Assembly (NCBI GenBank): GCA_002254365.1
Contig: NIUT01000100.1
Location: forward strand, 1-53,963
Source: Nitrospira sp. UW-LDO-01
Lineage (GTDB): Bacteria; Nitrospirota; Nitrospiria; Nitrospirales; Nitrospiraceae
Direction of reading: 5' to 3'
DNA: 53,963 bases
Below are positions 26,309 through 34,963 of this stretch, piece by piece. Every line of letters starts with the position of its first letter. Position 1 is the stretch's first letter. Below the pieces are notes generated by a model. It was not told the origin of the DNA, searched no databases, and saw nothing but the letters and a program-made list of their open reading frames with translations. Both the position numbers and the translations under genes were made by a program.

Positions 26309-28105
26309 ATGCTTGTGAATTTCTCTGCCGTTGTACTGGGCGCGATCGCTCTGATCTACGGACAGGTGCCGGTTTCAGTTGCCGCTGCTCAACCGCCGGC
26401 CATGCCTGCCTCCTCAAAGGCTCAACCACATCATCTCCAACTGTCTTCATCTTCCCTCCTCGTGTCATCCTATGGAACCTGGCGTGAACCGCAACTCGTT
26501 TCACCACAGTCGACCGCTCCCCATGTCTACAGAATCGACGACGAGTCAGTGCGAAGCGCGGCAGACGGCCAAGCCTCAGACGAATTAAGCCTGGCGAGAA
26601 ACAGCCTCCAGGCAGCCAAGCAAAAGATCGAGGAGCTCAAGCAACGCATCGGTGAGCTGGTGCTTCAGCTGCATGCCAGAGAAACGGATCTCGCCGCCTT
26701 ACGATCGAATGCCATCGACAATTCCAAGAAATTTCGGGACGACCTTGCGGCTCAAACCGAGGAGCTCAGTCAGGCCAAACGCCGGGTGAGCGAAGTCGAG
26801 CAACAAATGGCAGCGACCGCAAAGGGACAGGAACTGACCCAAGCCAAGCGCCGTATTGCTGAAGCCGAACAACAGACCGCCAAGAAGGAACAGGACCTCA
26901 CGCAAATCAAACGCCGGGTCGCTGAAGTCGAACAACAAACGGCTAACAAAGAACTGGAGTTGAACCAGGCCAAGCGTCGCGTCGTCGAGGTCGAACAACA
27001 AATGGCGGGGAAAGAGCAGGAACTGACCCAGGTCAAACGCCACGTCATCGACGCCGAGCAGCAAACGACGAAAAAGGACCAGGAAGTTATTCAGGCTAAA
27101 CGCCGCGTCACCGACGTCGAACAACAGCTGGCAGGGAAAGACCTGGAATTAACACAAGCAAGACGTCGGATCGCCGAGGTCGAGCAACAGCTGACGTCAT
27201 CAGGGCGGGAACAAGATCTGGCCCAGGCGAAGCGGCGGGCCACGGACGCGGAACAACTGGTGGCGAAGCGGGAACAAGAACTGACGCAGGTGAAGGAAGA
27301 ATTGAAACACGTCAGTCAAAAATTCGCTGATGTGAATCCTCAACTATCGGCGAAAGAAGCCGAACTCGCTCGCATCAAGCAACAGCTGGTGGACGTTGAA
27401 CTCAATGCCAACAGCACCGCTTCAAAACAGACCGACTCCACACCCGCACAGGACGAGCCCCCACCTGCCCTATCGCTCCAATCGATTGATCAAACACTCT
27501 CCACATCCACCCTACTCGGGCCCAATGCGGATGCTACCGAAGAAGAAGAAACGCTCACCCTCCTCGGGAATAGCGACCTGCGCAAAATCAGTGAGAGCCT
27601 CTCAAGTCTGCTACAGCCGGAACTGAAGAAGGGCAGCGTCACTGTGAGGCAGCGAGGCAATAAATTGACCCTGGCGCTGGCCAATAGTGATCTCTTCTCC
27701 ACCGGTGACGCCACAGTGACCCTCGGTGGCACCTCCTTGCTTGAACGAATCGGCGCCGTCTTGCACGGATCCAGATACCAAGGGATCGAGGTGGCAGGAC
27801 ATACCGACAACACCCCGCTCAGATCAGACCTCCGAAAAGGCTTTCGAGATAACCAGGAGCTCTCCAGAGCACGGGCTGACTATGCCGTCCAGATCCTGAT
27901 CAACGGAGGACTCCAGAGTGACCGCGTGAAGGCGGTGGGCTATGGTGACAGCAAACCAATCACGACGAATGATACGGACAGAGGCAAGAGCAAGAACCGA
28001 CGACTGGAAATCGTGATTACTCAGACAGCGGAATCAGGAATCGCCGTCGGTGAGGGGAAAACACAAGTCGGTAAGAAACCACAGGATGGGTCACACAAGC
28101 GGTGA
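26309..28105 (+). CDS. Coiled-coil OmpA-family envelope protein
   Basis: About 598 residues from ATG 26309, which starts the signal peptide MLVNFSAVVLGAIALIYG. After a short linker comes a long coiled coil (about residues 85-360) built of near-identical 21-23-residue units of the type QAKRRVAEVEQQTANKELEL. The C-terminal 170 residues are an OmpA/MotB peptidoglycan-binding domain (GIEVAGHTDNTPL, QELSRARADYAVQ, VKAVGYGDSKPI, KNRRLEIVI). It probably tethers something to the wall across the periplasm. A decayed copy of its C-terminal domain lies at 31423-31760. Confidence 0.88.
   Translation: MLVNFSAVVLGAIALIYGQVPVSVAAAQPPAMPASSKAQPHHLQLSSSSLLVSSYGTWREPQLVSPQSTAPHVYRIDDESVRSAADGQASDELSLARNSLQAAKQKIEELKQRIGELVLQLHARETDLAALRSNAIDNSKKFRDDLAAQTEELSQAKRRVSEVEQQMAATAKGQELTQAKRRIAEAEQQTAKKEQDLTQIKRRVAEVEQQTANKELELNQAKRRVVEVEQQMAGKEQELTQVKRHVIDAEQQTTKKDQEVIQAKRRVTDVEQQLAGKDLELTQARRRIAEVEQQLTSSGREQDLAQAKRRATDAEQLVAKREQELTQVKEELKHVSQKFADVNPQLSAKEAELARIKQQLVDVELNANSTASKQTDSTPAQDEPPPALSLQSIDQTLSTSTLLGPNADATEEEETLTLLGNSDLRKISESLSSLLQPELKKGSVTVRQRGNKLTLALANSDLFSTGDATVTLGGTSLLERIGAVLHGSRYQGIEVAGHTDNTPLRSDLRKGFRDNQELSRARADYAVQILINGGLQSDRVKAVGYGDSKPITTNDTDRGKSKNRRLEIVITQTAESGIAVGEGKTQVGKKPQDGSHKR
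26769..27300 (+). repeat. Tandem ~63-bp coding repeats in the OmpA-family gene
   Basis: Eight or so in-frame units encode the coiled coil, each containing AAACGCCGNGTC and GAACAACA blocks. High DNA similarity among units predicts length changes by slippage or unequal crossing over. Confidence 0.7.
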
Positions 28106-28118
28106 CCCATCCTGTGGT
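28078..28118 (+). terminator. Long hairpin overlapping the OmpA-gene stop codon
   Basis: A perfect 17-bp stem (28078-28094 with 28102-28118, 7-nt loop). The stop codon TGA at 28103-28105 lies in the 3' arm. There is no T tract, so it may be a transcript-stabilising hairpin or a Rho-linked end rather than a simple intrinsic terminator. Confidence 0.6.
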
Positions 28119-28273
28119 GAGAGACCTGCGATCGCTTAGCGGGCAGGGTGGTCCGACAAACCGGTAGGGGCTTAGGTATCATCTGATATACACAATACCC
28201 CTAATGTCTCATACCTGGGCGTAATCTCGGCCCACGGATTTTCCAGACAGACTCATTCTTCGCATCTTAGAAT

Positions 28274-30496
28274 TTACAGTATATCAGTCGCCGGTTTGAT
28301 ACCCGTCCAGTAGACCTCGGCTAATGGCCTGCCGGAAGTGGCCTCTAACTCAGCCCACACCGTGGAGCCCTTGCTGGCTGGCACCATCCCCGATGCGTGC
28401 GAAATCCAGCGATCCCGTTCCCTGTATTTGTGGACCGCTACCTCGGCAAGTGGAGGATACATGTTTGGAGAAATATGGGTCGGTAATTTCATAAAGGAAT
28501 AGAGCCTCAGAAAGCCGCGTGGGCCATTATCCTCAACCCTGACGACGCCATTGAGGAAGCCGTCGGTAGGGGTGAGTAGCCTCTCACCAAGCTGGAGTCG
28601 TTGGGGTGCAGTGAAGCGCCAGGCCGGCGACACCGGAATCTTGTGGAGCGTGATCCCTATCTTTAGGCAAGTGCCTTCCGCCTTGATGTCCACACTGCTG
28701 CCCTTGCTGTAGGGAACGCAAAAACTGGCATACCGGATGTAGCAATCACTCTGGCTATACTTATGCACCGAGGCTGCACCGAGAATAGTGCCGTTCACCG
28801 CACAGGTCACATACCCTCGTGGACCATCGCCTTCCGCCTCGATAGTACAAAAGAGCAATCCCTCGCTATCCGCAACGAAACTATGGGTGGTTGCCGCCCC
28901 CACTCCTCCTATGAAGGCATCAACATACCGCCACTGGCCGAAGTTCAAGTTGGTTTCGACCGAGGCAACATGGGTCGACGCTCTGCCGGCACTATCAATT
29001 GCGCGAACCGAAAATTGGGCGCCTTGGGGGACTGGCACACAGACAGTCGTGCTATCAATCCAGATGTCATTCCCGCGGTAACGGTGCATGCTCGCCGCTC
29101 CACCGATACCGGTATGGCTGAGCTCGGGGGAGATCTCGCTACCACAAGCAATCTGCACGTGTCCTCGGGACCCGTCCGTAACATCATTAGCTTTACGCAA
29201 GCCAATCAGGAACTGCGCATGTTCTGACTTACCGAGCCACACCTGCTGTCCCTGCGGCAAATACTCAGGCTCCCTGATGGCCGGCAACAACGCCACTTTC
29301 GGCCACTGTGCCAGTACCCGATTACGTAGATCTTCAGGTAACCACTCGAGAATCGAAACCAGCTCCCCTCGACCGATCACTGCCCAGTTGCTTGGTTTCT
29401 TCACTGTACCTGGCCAGTCCGCTGGGTTACTAGCCAAAGTGGTATCGCCCCCCTGCACCTTGAATTGGATCGACTTGCTGAGGCTATCAGCCGTCACCTT
29501 TTCGCCCTTAGCGTTGGTGTAGGCGGCGCCGACCGACCCCGCAACCTTGCTGGTCTTGATGGACACCGCGGCAGCCACGGTATCCTCAACTTCCTTCTCA
29601 TTGACGGTCCCCGACGACACCTCCCTATGTGTCAGCGTCAATTGTCCGCCAAGTAGGATCTCGCCCGGCACGGCGGTGCCGTATTCCTCGAAAACCTTTT
29701 GAAGTGCCTGCATCTTGCCGGTCTTCTCGGCCTCGCCGACTGCCTCTCGTACAGCCCTCTCAAAGCGCGTCGACAGAACCGTGCAGTATCGGAGTTTCAA
29801 CAGGACGCGCGGGAAAAACCAGCGGCCGATCACCAGCAGTTGCTTGCGCTCGGATGCCCCGGCCTGCCGTGCCTTATGCTCTCGCTCGAATGAGGCAGCT
29901 GCAAATGGGAAGCTGGCACTGGCCTGCTGCTTATCGAAACCGGCTTCGACATAGCTGGCCGACTCTGCCGTGTAGGTGGTTTCTGATTTGACTTCGGCCT
30001 CTTGAACACGCGACTCACGAAAGTCCGCAGTGTCGGGCACCTTCCAGTCAAGAGCCGCCTTAAGCGCCTGACGAGATGGGTCACCGCTCCCCGATATGGT
30101 ACCCATGGTGTACGCATAGAGCAGACGATTATTGTTTGCGATGATGAGCCAGTCGCCTGGCTCCAAGCTTGTGGGATTCGTGACTCCGTTCCCGTCGGCC
30201 CTCACACTCAGTATTGATGGGATGATGAACTCGGGCACATTGGGGGCCTTCACAGTCAGCTGCGACAGATCGAGAACCGTCTTAGGCGGCAAGGGAGGAA
30301 CGCTGGTCAGCGGCTGACTCGGGTTATTGTTAGACGGAGGATTGTCCGGCACGTCGTCATCTTCCAGGCCGTCATCTTCCGGCAACGCATTAAATTCTTG
30401 GAGTTCTTCAGCGAGACTCCTGCACGCCGTATCGAGATCAGACCCGTTCACCTGTTCGAGCAATGCCACCAGTTTTTCGTCTGGTTCATTCGCCAT
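28274..30496 (-). CDS. MACPF-like candidate pore-forming protein with three C-terminal repeats
   Basis: 740 residues with no signal peptide and ribosome binding site GGGAGG. Acidic Pro-rich linker at about 35-75. At residues 272-284 is YGTAVPGEILLGG, close to the MACPF signature Y/W-G-T-H-x-x-GG though the His is Ala; the flanking helices (LQKVFEEYGT, LPEDLRNRVLAQWP) and strand-rich region between also fit perforin-like proteins. Residues 444-510, 559-620 and 659-733 are three repeats with consensus PRG(Y/F), HKY...D.WI, S..VP.SKGS, possibly a binding domain. The family call is by motif only. It is paired with the small gene upstream. Confidence 0.6.
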   Translation of the reverse strand: MANEPDEKLVALLEQVNGSDLDTACRSLAEELQEFNALPEDDGLEDDDVPDNPPSNNNPSQPLTSVPPLPPKTVLDLSQLTVKAPNVPEFIIPSILSVRADGNGVTNPTSLEPGDWLIIANNNRLLYAYTMGTISGSGDPSRQALKAALDWKVPDTADFRESRVQEAEVKSETTYTAESASYVEAGFDKQQASASFPFAAASFEREHKARQAGASERKQLLVIGRWFFPRVLLKLRYCTVLSTRFERAVREAVGEAEKTGKMQALQKVFEEYGTAVPGEILLGGQLTLTHREVSSGTVNEKEVEDTVAAAVSIKTSKVAGSVGAAYTNAKGEKVTADSLSKSIQFKVQGGDTTLASNPADWPGTVKKPSNWAVIGRGELVSILEWLPEDLRNRVLAQWPKVALLPAIREPEYLPQGQQVWLGKSEHAQFLIGLRKANDVTDGSRGHVQIACGSEISPELSHTGIGGAASMHRYRGNDIWIDSTTVCVPVPQGAQFSVRAIDSAGRASTHVASVETNLNFGQWRYVDAFIGGVGAATTHSFVADSEGLLFCTIEAEGDGPRGYVTCAVNGTILGAASVHKYSQSDCYIRYASFCVPYSKGSSVDIKAEGTCLKIGITLHKIPVSPAWRFTAPQRLQLGERLLTPTDGFLNGVVRVEDNGPRGFLRLYSFMKLPTHISPNMYPPLAEVAVHKYRERDRWISHASGMVPASKGSTVWAELEATSGRPLAEVYWTGIKPATDIL

Positions 30497-30566
30497 ATCT
30501 ATTAACCTCCCTCTATCCTAACAATTGTTGCAGACCTTGGCCTACTTGTAGCTGGCCTGTCCAAAA

Positions 30567-31010
30567 TCATCCCGGAAGTGTTCCCGCATATGCGACAATG
30601 GGCTGAAGCTTTGCTACCAGGTTGTACAACTTGGGGGCGAGATTTACGTATTTCTTCTGGTGATCCTCGAGTGACTTCTTCTTCATCGCATCTGTTACGT
30701 TTTTATATTTCTCTGTTTTCTGACCCAGAAATTCTCCGTAATCGAGCAAAGTAGTCCTGGCATTTCCGCACGTATTGGAAACAAGAGACAGCTGACGCTT
30801 TAGTGAGGTCTCGAGACGATCCATCTCGACCACCTTTGCGGCCAGCATGACCCCGGTGTTCGGATTATTGGGCCCCTTACTAAGAGCGCGCACTTCACTA
30901 TAAACCTGTTCGAGACTCGCTTTTGTGCTGACCAGCGAGCCCAGTGCTGCTGTAAGGTCATTGACGTTCTGCTTCGCAGCTTTATATTTAGCTGTCGACT
31001 TCTTCCCCAT
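30567..31010 (-). CDS. Small helical protein paired with the MACPF-like gene
   Basis: About 147 residues from ATG 31010, chosen for GGGAGGAG 6-7 bp upstream. It is basic (MGKKSTAKYKAAKQN) and predicted to be almost all helix, with heptad-like stretches (MDRLETSLKRQLSLV, DAMKKKSLEDHQKKYVNLA). No family is recognised. It lies 70 bp upstream of the MACPF-like gene on the same strand, so they are likely one operon. It could be a partner, chaperone or immunity factor; this is inference. Confidence 0.65.
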   Translation of the reverse strand: MGKKSTAKYKAAKQNVNDLTAALGSLVSTKASLEQVYSEVRALSKGPNNPNTGVMLAAKVVEMDRLETSLKRQLSLVSNTCGNARTTLLDYGEFLGQKTEKYKNVTDAMKKKSLEDHQKKYVNLAPKLYNLVAKLQPIVAYAGTLPG

Positions 31011-31422
31011 GGCATCTCCTCCCTTCACTTTAGTTAGGCCAATTCGTCCCTACGCACCTACCAGCTTACCTACTCCTTGCCACCACATAGATGGTGACGC
31101 ATCCCTCAATCAACTTTCCGGCCTTCCCCAACGAGACCGGCCGAGAACCGCTCATCAGAAACTATTCGTCTTCGAACCAAATCAGCCACGGCGCGGGGTA
31201 CTTATACTGGCAATTTCCCACTCCAACCAAGATTGGAATGCACCTATCTGCAGGACCCCTTTTTACTAGTTAATACAGGCACAATACCTATGGCACACAA
31301 GTAACTATACTTGCATCGCACCATGTGTCTGTACCTACAACAGACTGTGCGTTCACATCTATCGTACGAGGGCCGCTACCAGACAACGAGTGGGCGGGTG
31401 GGAGATCAGCACGCGGCATGAG
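31011..31422. other. Intergenic region upstream of the MACPF-like operon
   Basis: About 410 bp before the OmpA pseudogene. It should hold the promoter of the minus-strand pair. No convincing boxes, repeats or RNA genes seen. Confidence 0.35.
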
Positions 31423-31760
31423 GATGCCTCTCGGCGATACCTCGTTACTAGAGCAAATCAGCGCCGTCTTGCACGGACCCCGATACCAGGGAATCGAGGT
31501 GGCCGGACATACCAACAACACCCGTTCCGGTCCGACCTTCAAAAGGGCTTTCGGGACAATCTGGAACTCTCCCGACCCCGAGCGGACTACGTCGTGCAGG
31601 TGCTGATCAACGGAGGACTGTAGGGTGACAGAGTCAAAGCCGTGGGCTATGAGGATAGTAAACCGATCACGACGAACGATACGGACAAGAGCGAGAACAA
31701 GAATCGATGATTGAAAATTGTGATTACTCAGCCCCCGGAATCAAGAATCGCCGCTGTAAA
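31423..31760 (+). pseudogene. Decayed copy of the OmpA domain of the gene at 26309
   Basis: Nucleotide similarity to 27715-28055 runs throughout, including GCCGTCTTGCACGGA, ATCGAGGTGGC and CTGATCAACGGAGGACT. One base is missing after ACACC (relative to ACACCCCGCTC), which shifts the frame. Two stops follow in the restored frame: CAG to TAG at 31621-31623 and CGA-CGA to CGA-TGA near 31708. No start or signal sequence precedes it. It is a partial duplication of the C-terminal domain only, 3.7 kb from its parent. Confidence 0.88.
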
Positions 31761-31779
31761 GGCGTGCATAGGATGTTCT

Positions 31780-31823
31780 AAAAGCCCATCCAGCGATGGC
31801 AAGAACACCGCTGGTGGGCTTTT
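31780..31823 (-). terminator. Terminator-like hairpin after the coiled-coil gene
   Basis: AAAAGCCCATCCAGCG at 31780-31795 pairs with CGCTGGTGGGCTTTT at 31809-31823 (one bulge). It lies 13 bp beyond the stop of the minus-strand gene and has T residues on that strand. Its sequence resembles the end of the dispersed repeat (ACACCGCTG). Confidence 0.65.
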
Positions 31824-31835
31824 CAACGTCATGAA

Positions 31836-32099
31836 TTAGAGTCGGCTCCGTAGCCGCTCATACCCGTTCTTCAATTCCTCGATCGCCTGGTTCAGCGCAT
31901 CGCCGACGGACACCGCCGTTTTCCCCACTTCCTCCCGCGCGGCCTCCAACTTTGGCTTGATCTCGTCCCACTGAGTCTCCAGCCGAGCCCATTCGTCCTT
32001 CGCCTCTGCCTTCGCTAGATGCAACTGCACTTGAAGTTCATCGCGCTGCTGCTTGAAATGTTCGAGGGCCTTGGTAATCTGCTCAGTAACTTCTGCCAT
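31836..32099 (-). CDS. Small coiled-coil protein
   Basis: 87 residues, ATG preceded by AAAGGAG. Almost entirely amphipathic helix (FKQQRDELQVQLHLAKAEAK, WARLETQWDEIKPKLEAARE). The pattern is like small stress-related helical proteins common in Nitrospira and Proteobacteria, but I cannot name a family. No signal peptide or membrane segment. Confidence 0.7.
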   Translation of the reverse strand: MAEVTEQITKALEHFKQQRDELQVQLHLAKAEAKDEWARLETQWDEIKPKLEAAREEVGKTAVSVGDALNQAIEELKNGYERLRSRL

Positions 32100-32492
32100 G
32101 GGATACGCTCCTTTATGAGAAGGTGGACAGAAACAGCACCAATGTCTGTTTTACGTACACGCGGCTCACCCCACTCCCAACAACCTAACCCACCAATCAG
32201 GATCCTGACAACACGGTGCTCCTGTTGTTGATGACATCCCCGAAATCTGCACTCTGAGTGGATCAGCCTGGATGCACCATACAACTGGCAGGCCCAGAGT
32301 TCAACCCCACAACCTGCTCGATTCCAAACAACCCTGCACCGGAAATTGCCGGTGTGCAGAGGAACAGAAGGGAGCTGCACGATGGCATCCAACACCTTGA
32401 TGATTCGCGCCCTGTTTGAGACCAATTCCTGACAGGTCTCCCCTCATGCAGTATGAGCCGCTCGACGACGCAGCGACACCGCTCAAGCCCGT
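32100..32492. other. Intergenic region
   Basis: 393 bp between two minus-strand genes. CTCCTGTTGTTGATGACATC and a GGCAGGCCCAGAG segment are unremarkable. A CCTCATGCAGTATGAGCCGC...GCGACACCGCTCAAGCC tail (about 32440-32490) may be a faint relic of the dispersed repeat. Confidence 0.3.
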
Positions 32493-32999
32493 TTACGTTT
32501 GTGGAGGACGCCAGGTGGCCGGCTTGAAATAGGGTTGCAGTGAGCTTCGGCCAACGGCCCGGTGAATCTCAAGAAAATGGGGATAACAAGGCAGATGTTC
32601 GATTTCGCCCGGGTGAAAGAGGCCGGCGTCGGAGGTTTCCTCCTGATCGGCTCGCGGCATTCCGCTGATTACCCGCCCCGCAAAGACGGTCTCCACCCCT
32701 GCCAACTGATCGCCGTTCGGATAGACCACGGAAAACCGTTCCCCTGCGAAGACACCAAGAACCTGTGTGAGTTCGACATATACCCCCGCCTCCTCCCATA
32801 CTTCCCGCACCGCCGCATCCGATGGCAACTCATGAGGGTCGACAATCCCGCTCGGCGCCCCCCACAAGCCTGAAGACCTATCCTTGACGAGCACCACCCG
32901 TCCCTGATCATCATAGGCCAGGACCGCCACCGTCGGGACGTGCAACAACGCGGTCCCGATTTTTGCGCGAAGAGCTCTGATGAACGCAGGAATCGCCAT
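32493..32999 (-). CDS. NUDIX hydrolase 1
   Basis: 168 residues with a complete Nudix box beginning GIVDPHELPSDAAV and ending REVWEEAGV (G-x5-E-x7-REUXEExGU, all residues present). The family cleaves nucleoside diphosphates linked to another group; this one resembles ADP-ribose or dNTP-type enzymes only in general. It is strongly similar to the second NUDIX at 34964-35464, including the C-terminal YFKPATWRP. Confidence 0.9.
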   Translation of the reverse strand: MAIPAFIRALRAKIGTALLHVPTVAVLAYDDQGRVVLVKDRSSGLWGAPSGIVDPHELPSDAAVREVWEEAGVYVELTQVLGVFAGERFSVVYPNGDQLAGVETVFAGRVISGMPRADQEETSDAGLFHPGEIEHLPCYPHFLEIHRAVGRSSLQPYFKPATWRPPQT

Positions 33000-33330
33000 G
33001 CGCCGGACGTTACGCTATTCTCAGCGAAGAAGCGAGCAGCAATACGCCGGTGTCCAGCCTGTGACACGTAACTGGTATCGCACGCAAGCACGACTACTCA
33101 CGATGCCCCTCAACCAGCCAGTTTTGCTGGAGCAACCGTTCAGAACGATGTCCTGACTGACGCCGGCTCATTCCGTGATGACGAGCTCACGCAATCCTCC
33201 CCCTCACATTCCACTTCTTGATGTTATACGTTCCCGAGCACCTATTTGCGTTCCAAAAACCAGAACCGGTAGAGTACGCCACTGTTAGGGTGTGCTCCTC
33301 CTGACTCACCCTCACCACTGGAGAACAACT
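33000..33330. other. Intergenic region
   Basis: About 330 bp between divergent genes. No RNA gene, repeat or promoter that I can support. Confidence 0.3.
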
Positions 33331-33738
33331 ATGCGCGCACATCGTTTTCTACCTATGCTGGCCCTACGGCTGCTGCTTGTCGGAGCTGTCCTGCTCTCAA
33401 CCCAACTCATAACAGCGCACTCAGCCCTGGCCCATGCTGACGGTATATCCGAGATAAGTATCTCGCATGCAAGCCAATCGATCTCGCCAAACCCAGCTAG
33501 CCCGAAGGCTGCGGGGCTCCAAGCCGCCTGCTGGGCTCTGAGCATGCCCTATGGCGCCATGAAATTCGCCTATGCCATCGGCGGAGGTGTTGTGGGTGGC
33601 CTCGCGTGGACAGTGACTGGCGGAAACACGGAGTTGGCCAAGTCCATCTGGATTTCCTCGATGACAGGGGACTACATCGTTCAACCCCAGCATCTCTCAG
33701 GAGAAAAGCGCCTCTATTTTGTGGGACCACCAGAATAA
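33331..33738 (+). CDS. Secreted/membrane hypothetical protein
   Basis: About 135 residues from ATG 33331, which starts the signal peptide MRAHRFLPMLALRLLLVGAV (cleavage near LAHA). A Gly-rich hydrophobic segment (FAYAIGGGVVGGLAWTVTGG) follows, then WISSMTGDYIVQPQHL. This last stretch looks conserved and may anchor or associate with the membrane. Family not recognised. No clear ribosome binding site. Confidence 0.65.
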   Translation: MRAHRFLPMLALRLLLVGAVLLSTQLITAHSALAHADGISEISISHASQSISPNPASPKAAGLQAACWALSMPYGAMKFAYAIGGGVVGGLAWTVTGGNTELAKSIWISSMTGDYIVQPQHLSGEKRLYFVGPPE

Positions 33739-34008
33739 CTTTCGCGCTCACCACGTCTTCAACATTCACATGGCCTACCCCTGTCCTGAACCAGGACGCC
33801 AGACGCTGTACGTAATCACTAAAGCCAGTCGCACCCATCATCATTCGCTTCGTTCCCGGGAAACCGTCTTTCGGACCACCGCATTGACAGATGCGTTTGC
33901 GAAAGTGCACCATATACCCCTCGTTGTTTTTTTGACGCTTGCATCAATTAGGGAGAAGAGAATATACAACGCCGGGTTTAATCTTTAGAGCAGAAGGAGA
34001 CCAGGATC

Positions 34009-34356
34009 ATGGCATTGCTGATTACCGACGAATGTATCAACTGTGGCGCCTGCCTTCCGGAATGTCCGAACGAGGCGATCTTCGAAACGCGCAGCGGCGC
34101 GGAAGAAAAGGGTCTGCATGTGGGTGACGGTCAAGGCGTGGGCGATAATATTTATGTGATCGCTCATGATCGGTGCACCGAATGTGTCGGCCATTTTGAC
34201 GAACCCCAGTGTGCCGCAGTCTGCCCGGTCGATAACTGTTGTATTTCTGATCCAGCCTATCCTGAGGGATCCGATGTCTTGCTTGAAAAGGCCAAGACCC
34301 TCAATCCTGACAAATCGATCGATCCGGCAAAAGTGTGGAGCGGGGTTCGGAACTGA
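34009..34356 (+). CDS. 2[4Fe-4S] ferredoxin, YfhL/Allochromatium type
   Basis: 115 residues with cluster motifs CINCGACLPECP and CTECVGHFDEPQCAAVCPVDNC. The insertion between the second and third Cys of the second motif and the long C-terminal extension mark the Allochromatium vinosum type, which holds clusters of very low potential. AGAAGGAGA precedes the ATG. It could serve the 2-oxoacid oxidoreductases; this is inference. Confidence 0.9.
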   Translation: MALLITDECINCGACLPECPNEAIFETRSGAEEKGLHVGDGQGVGDNIYVIAHDRCTECVGHFDEPQCAAVCPVDNCCISDPAYPEGSDVLLEKAKTLNPDKSIDPAKVWSGVRN

Positions 34357-34403
34357 GCGATTCCGCGTCGACGTCTCGATTTGATTAGACTGTTAAAAAA
34401 CTC

Positions 34404-34443
34404 TTCGTGCCCTGGATGCGTCTCGACGGATCGAGGGCACGAA
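34404..34443 (+). terminator. Hairpin after the ferredoxin gene
   Basis: TTCGTGCCCT (34404-34413) pairs with AGGGCACGAA (34434-34443), 47 bp past the ferredoxin stop. No T tract on the plus strand; an A run upstream would give T residues on the minus strand. Confidence 0.5.
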
Positions 34444-34523
34444 CTGAGTTGGAATCGCCCTCAAGACGCAGCGACGGCATCGGTCCAGGCTTGTGTACCA
34501 CACCGCAACTGAAGCGATGAGTT

Positions 34524-34826
34524 ATGCCTGAAAAGGGTCCCCGATTCCTGACCAATGCGACCGTCATCAAGGTATTAGCTAAAGTCTTTGCCTTCCAAGC
34601 CATCGAGATCAACCTCTTGCGGTCCCAAGCCGGGATCTCCGACGCGAACTGGAAAGCCCTAAAGACCGAAGCCTTCAAGAAAACCTACGCCAAGCAACGA
34701 GCGTTTTATGAAGATCGCCTGACCGGTGCGTTTGCGTTGGAGCACATCTCCCAGTCTGAACGCGAGACCAGGCTGCTGGAACTCTGGCTCAAACAGAGCG
34801 AAGAATCATCAAAAGACGAACCATAA
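34524..34826 (+). CDS. Small helical hypothetical protein
   Basis: 100 residues, unrecognised. Helical, with AFQAIEINLLRSQAGISDANW and ERETRLLELWLKQSEESS. No clear ribosome binding site, so the coding call rests on amino-acid composition and lack of conflict with other genes. Confidence 0.5.
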   Translation: MPEKGPRFLTNATVIKVLAKVFAFQAIEINLLRSQAGISDANWKALKTEAFKKTYAKQRAFYEDRLTGAFALEHISQSERETRLLELWLKQSEESSKDEP

Positions 34827-34963
34827 GCCTGACGAAGTCTCTGTCCGCTTCACTCCTGCCGGCTGCTCGCCTCAGTCTTTTCCACCTGAACATGAATGCG
34901 CCCCTCCATAAACTCCCCGTAGGAAGCAGCAACATACTGGACAGCGGGGCCAAACAAGACCAC

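Noticed and set aside
26769..27300. CRISPR-like periodicity
   Set aside because: The ~63-bp repeats are contiguous, in frame and encode a coiled coil; there are no unique spacers. No CRISPR array or cas gene was seen in the window.
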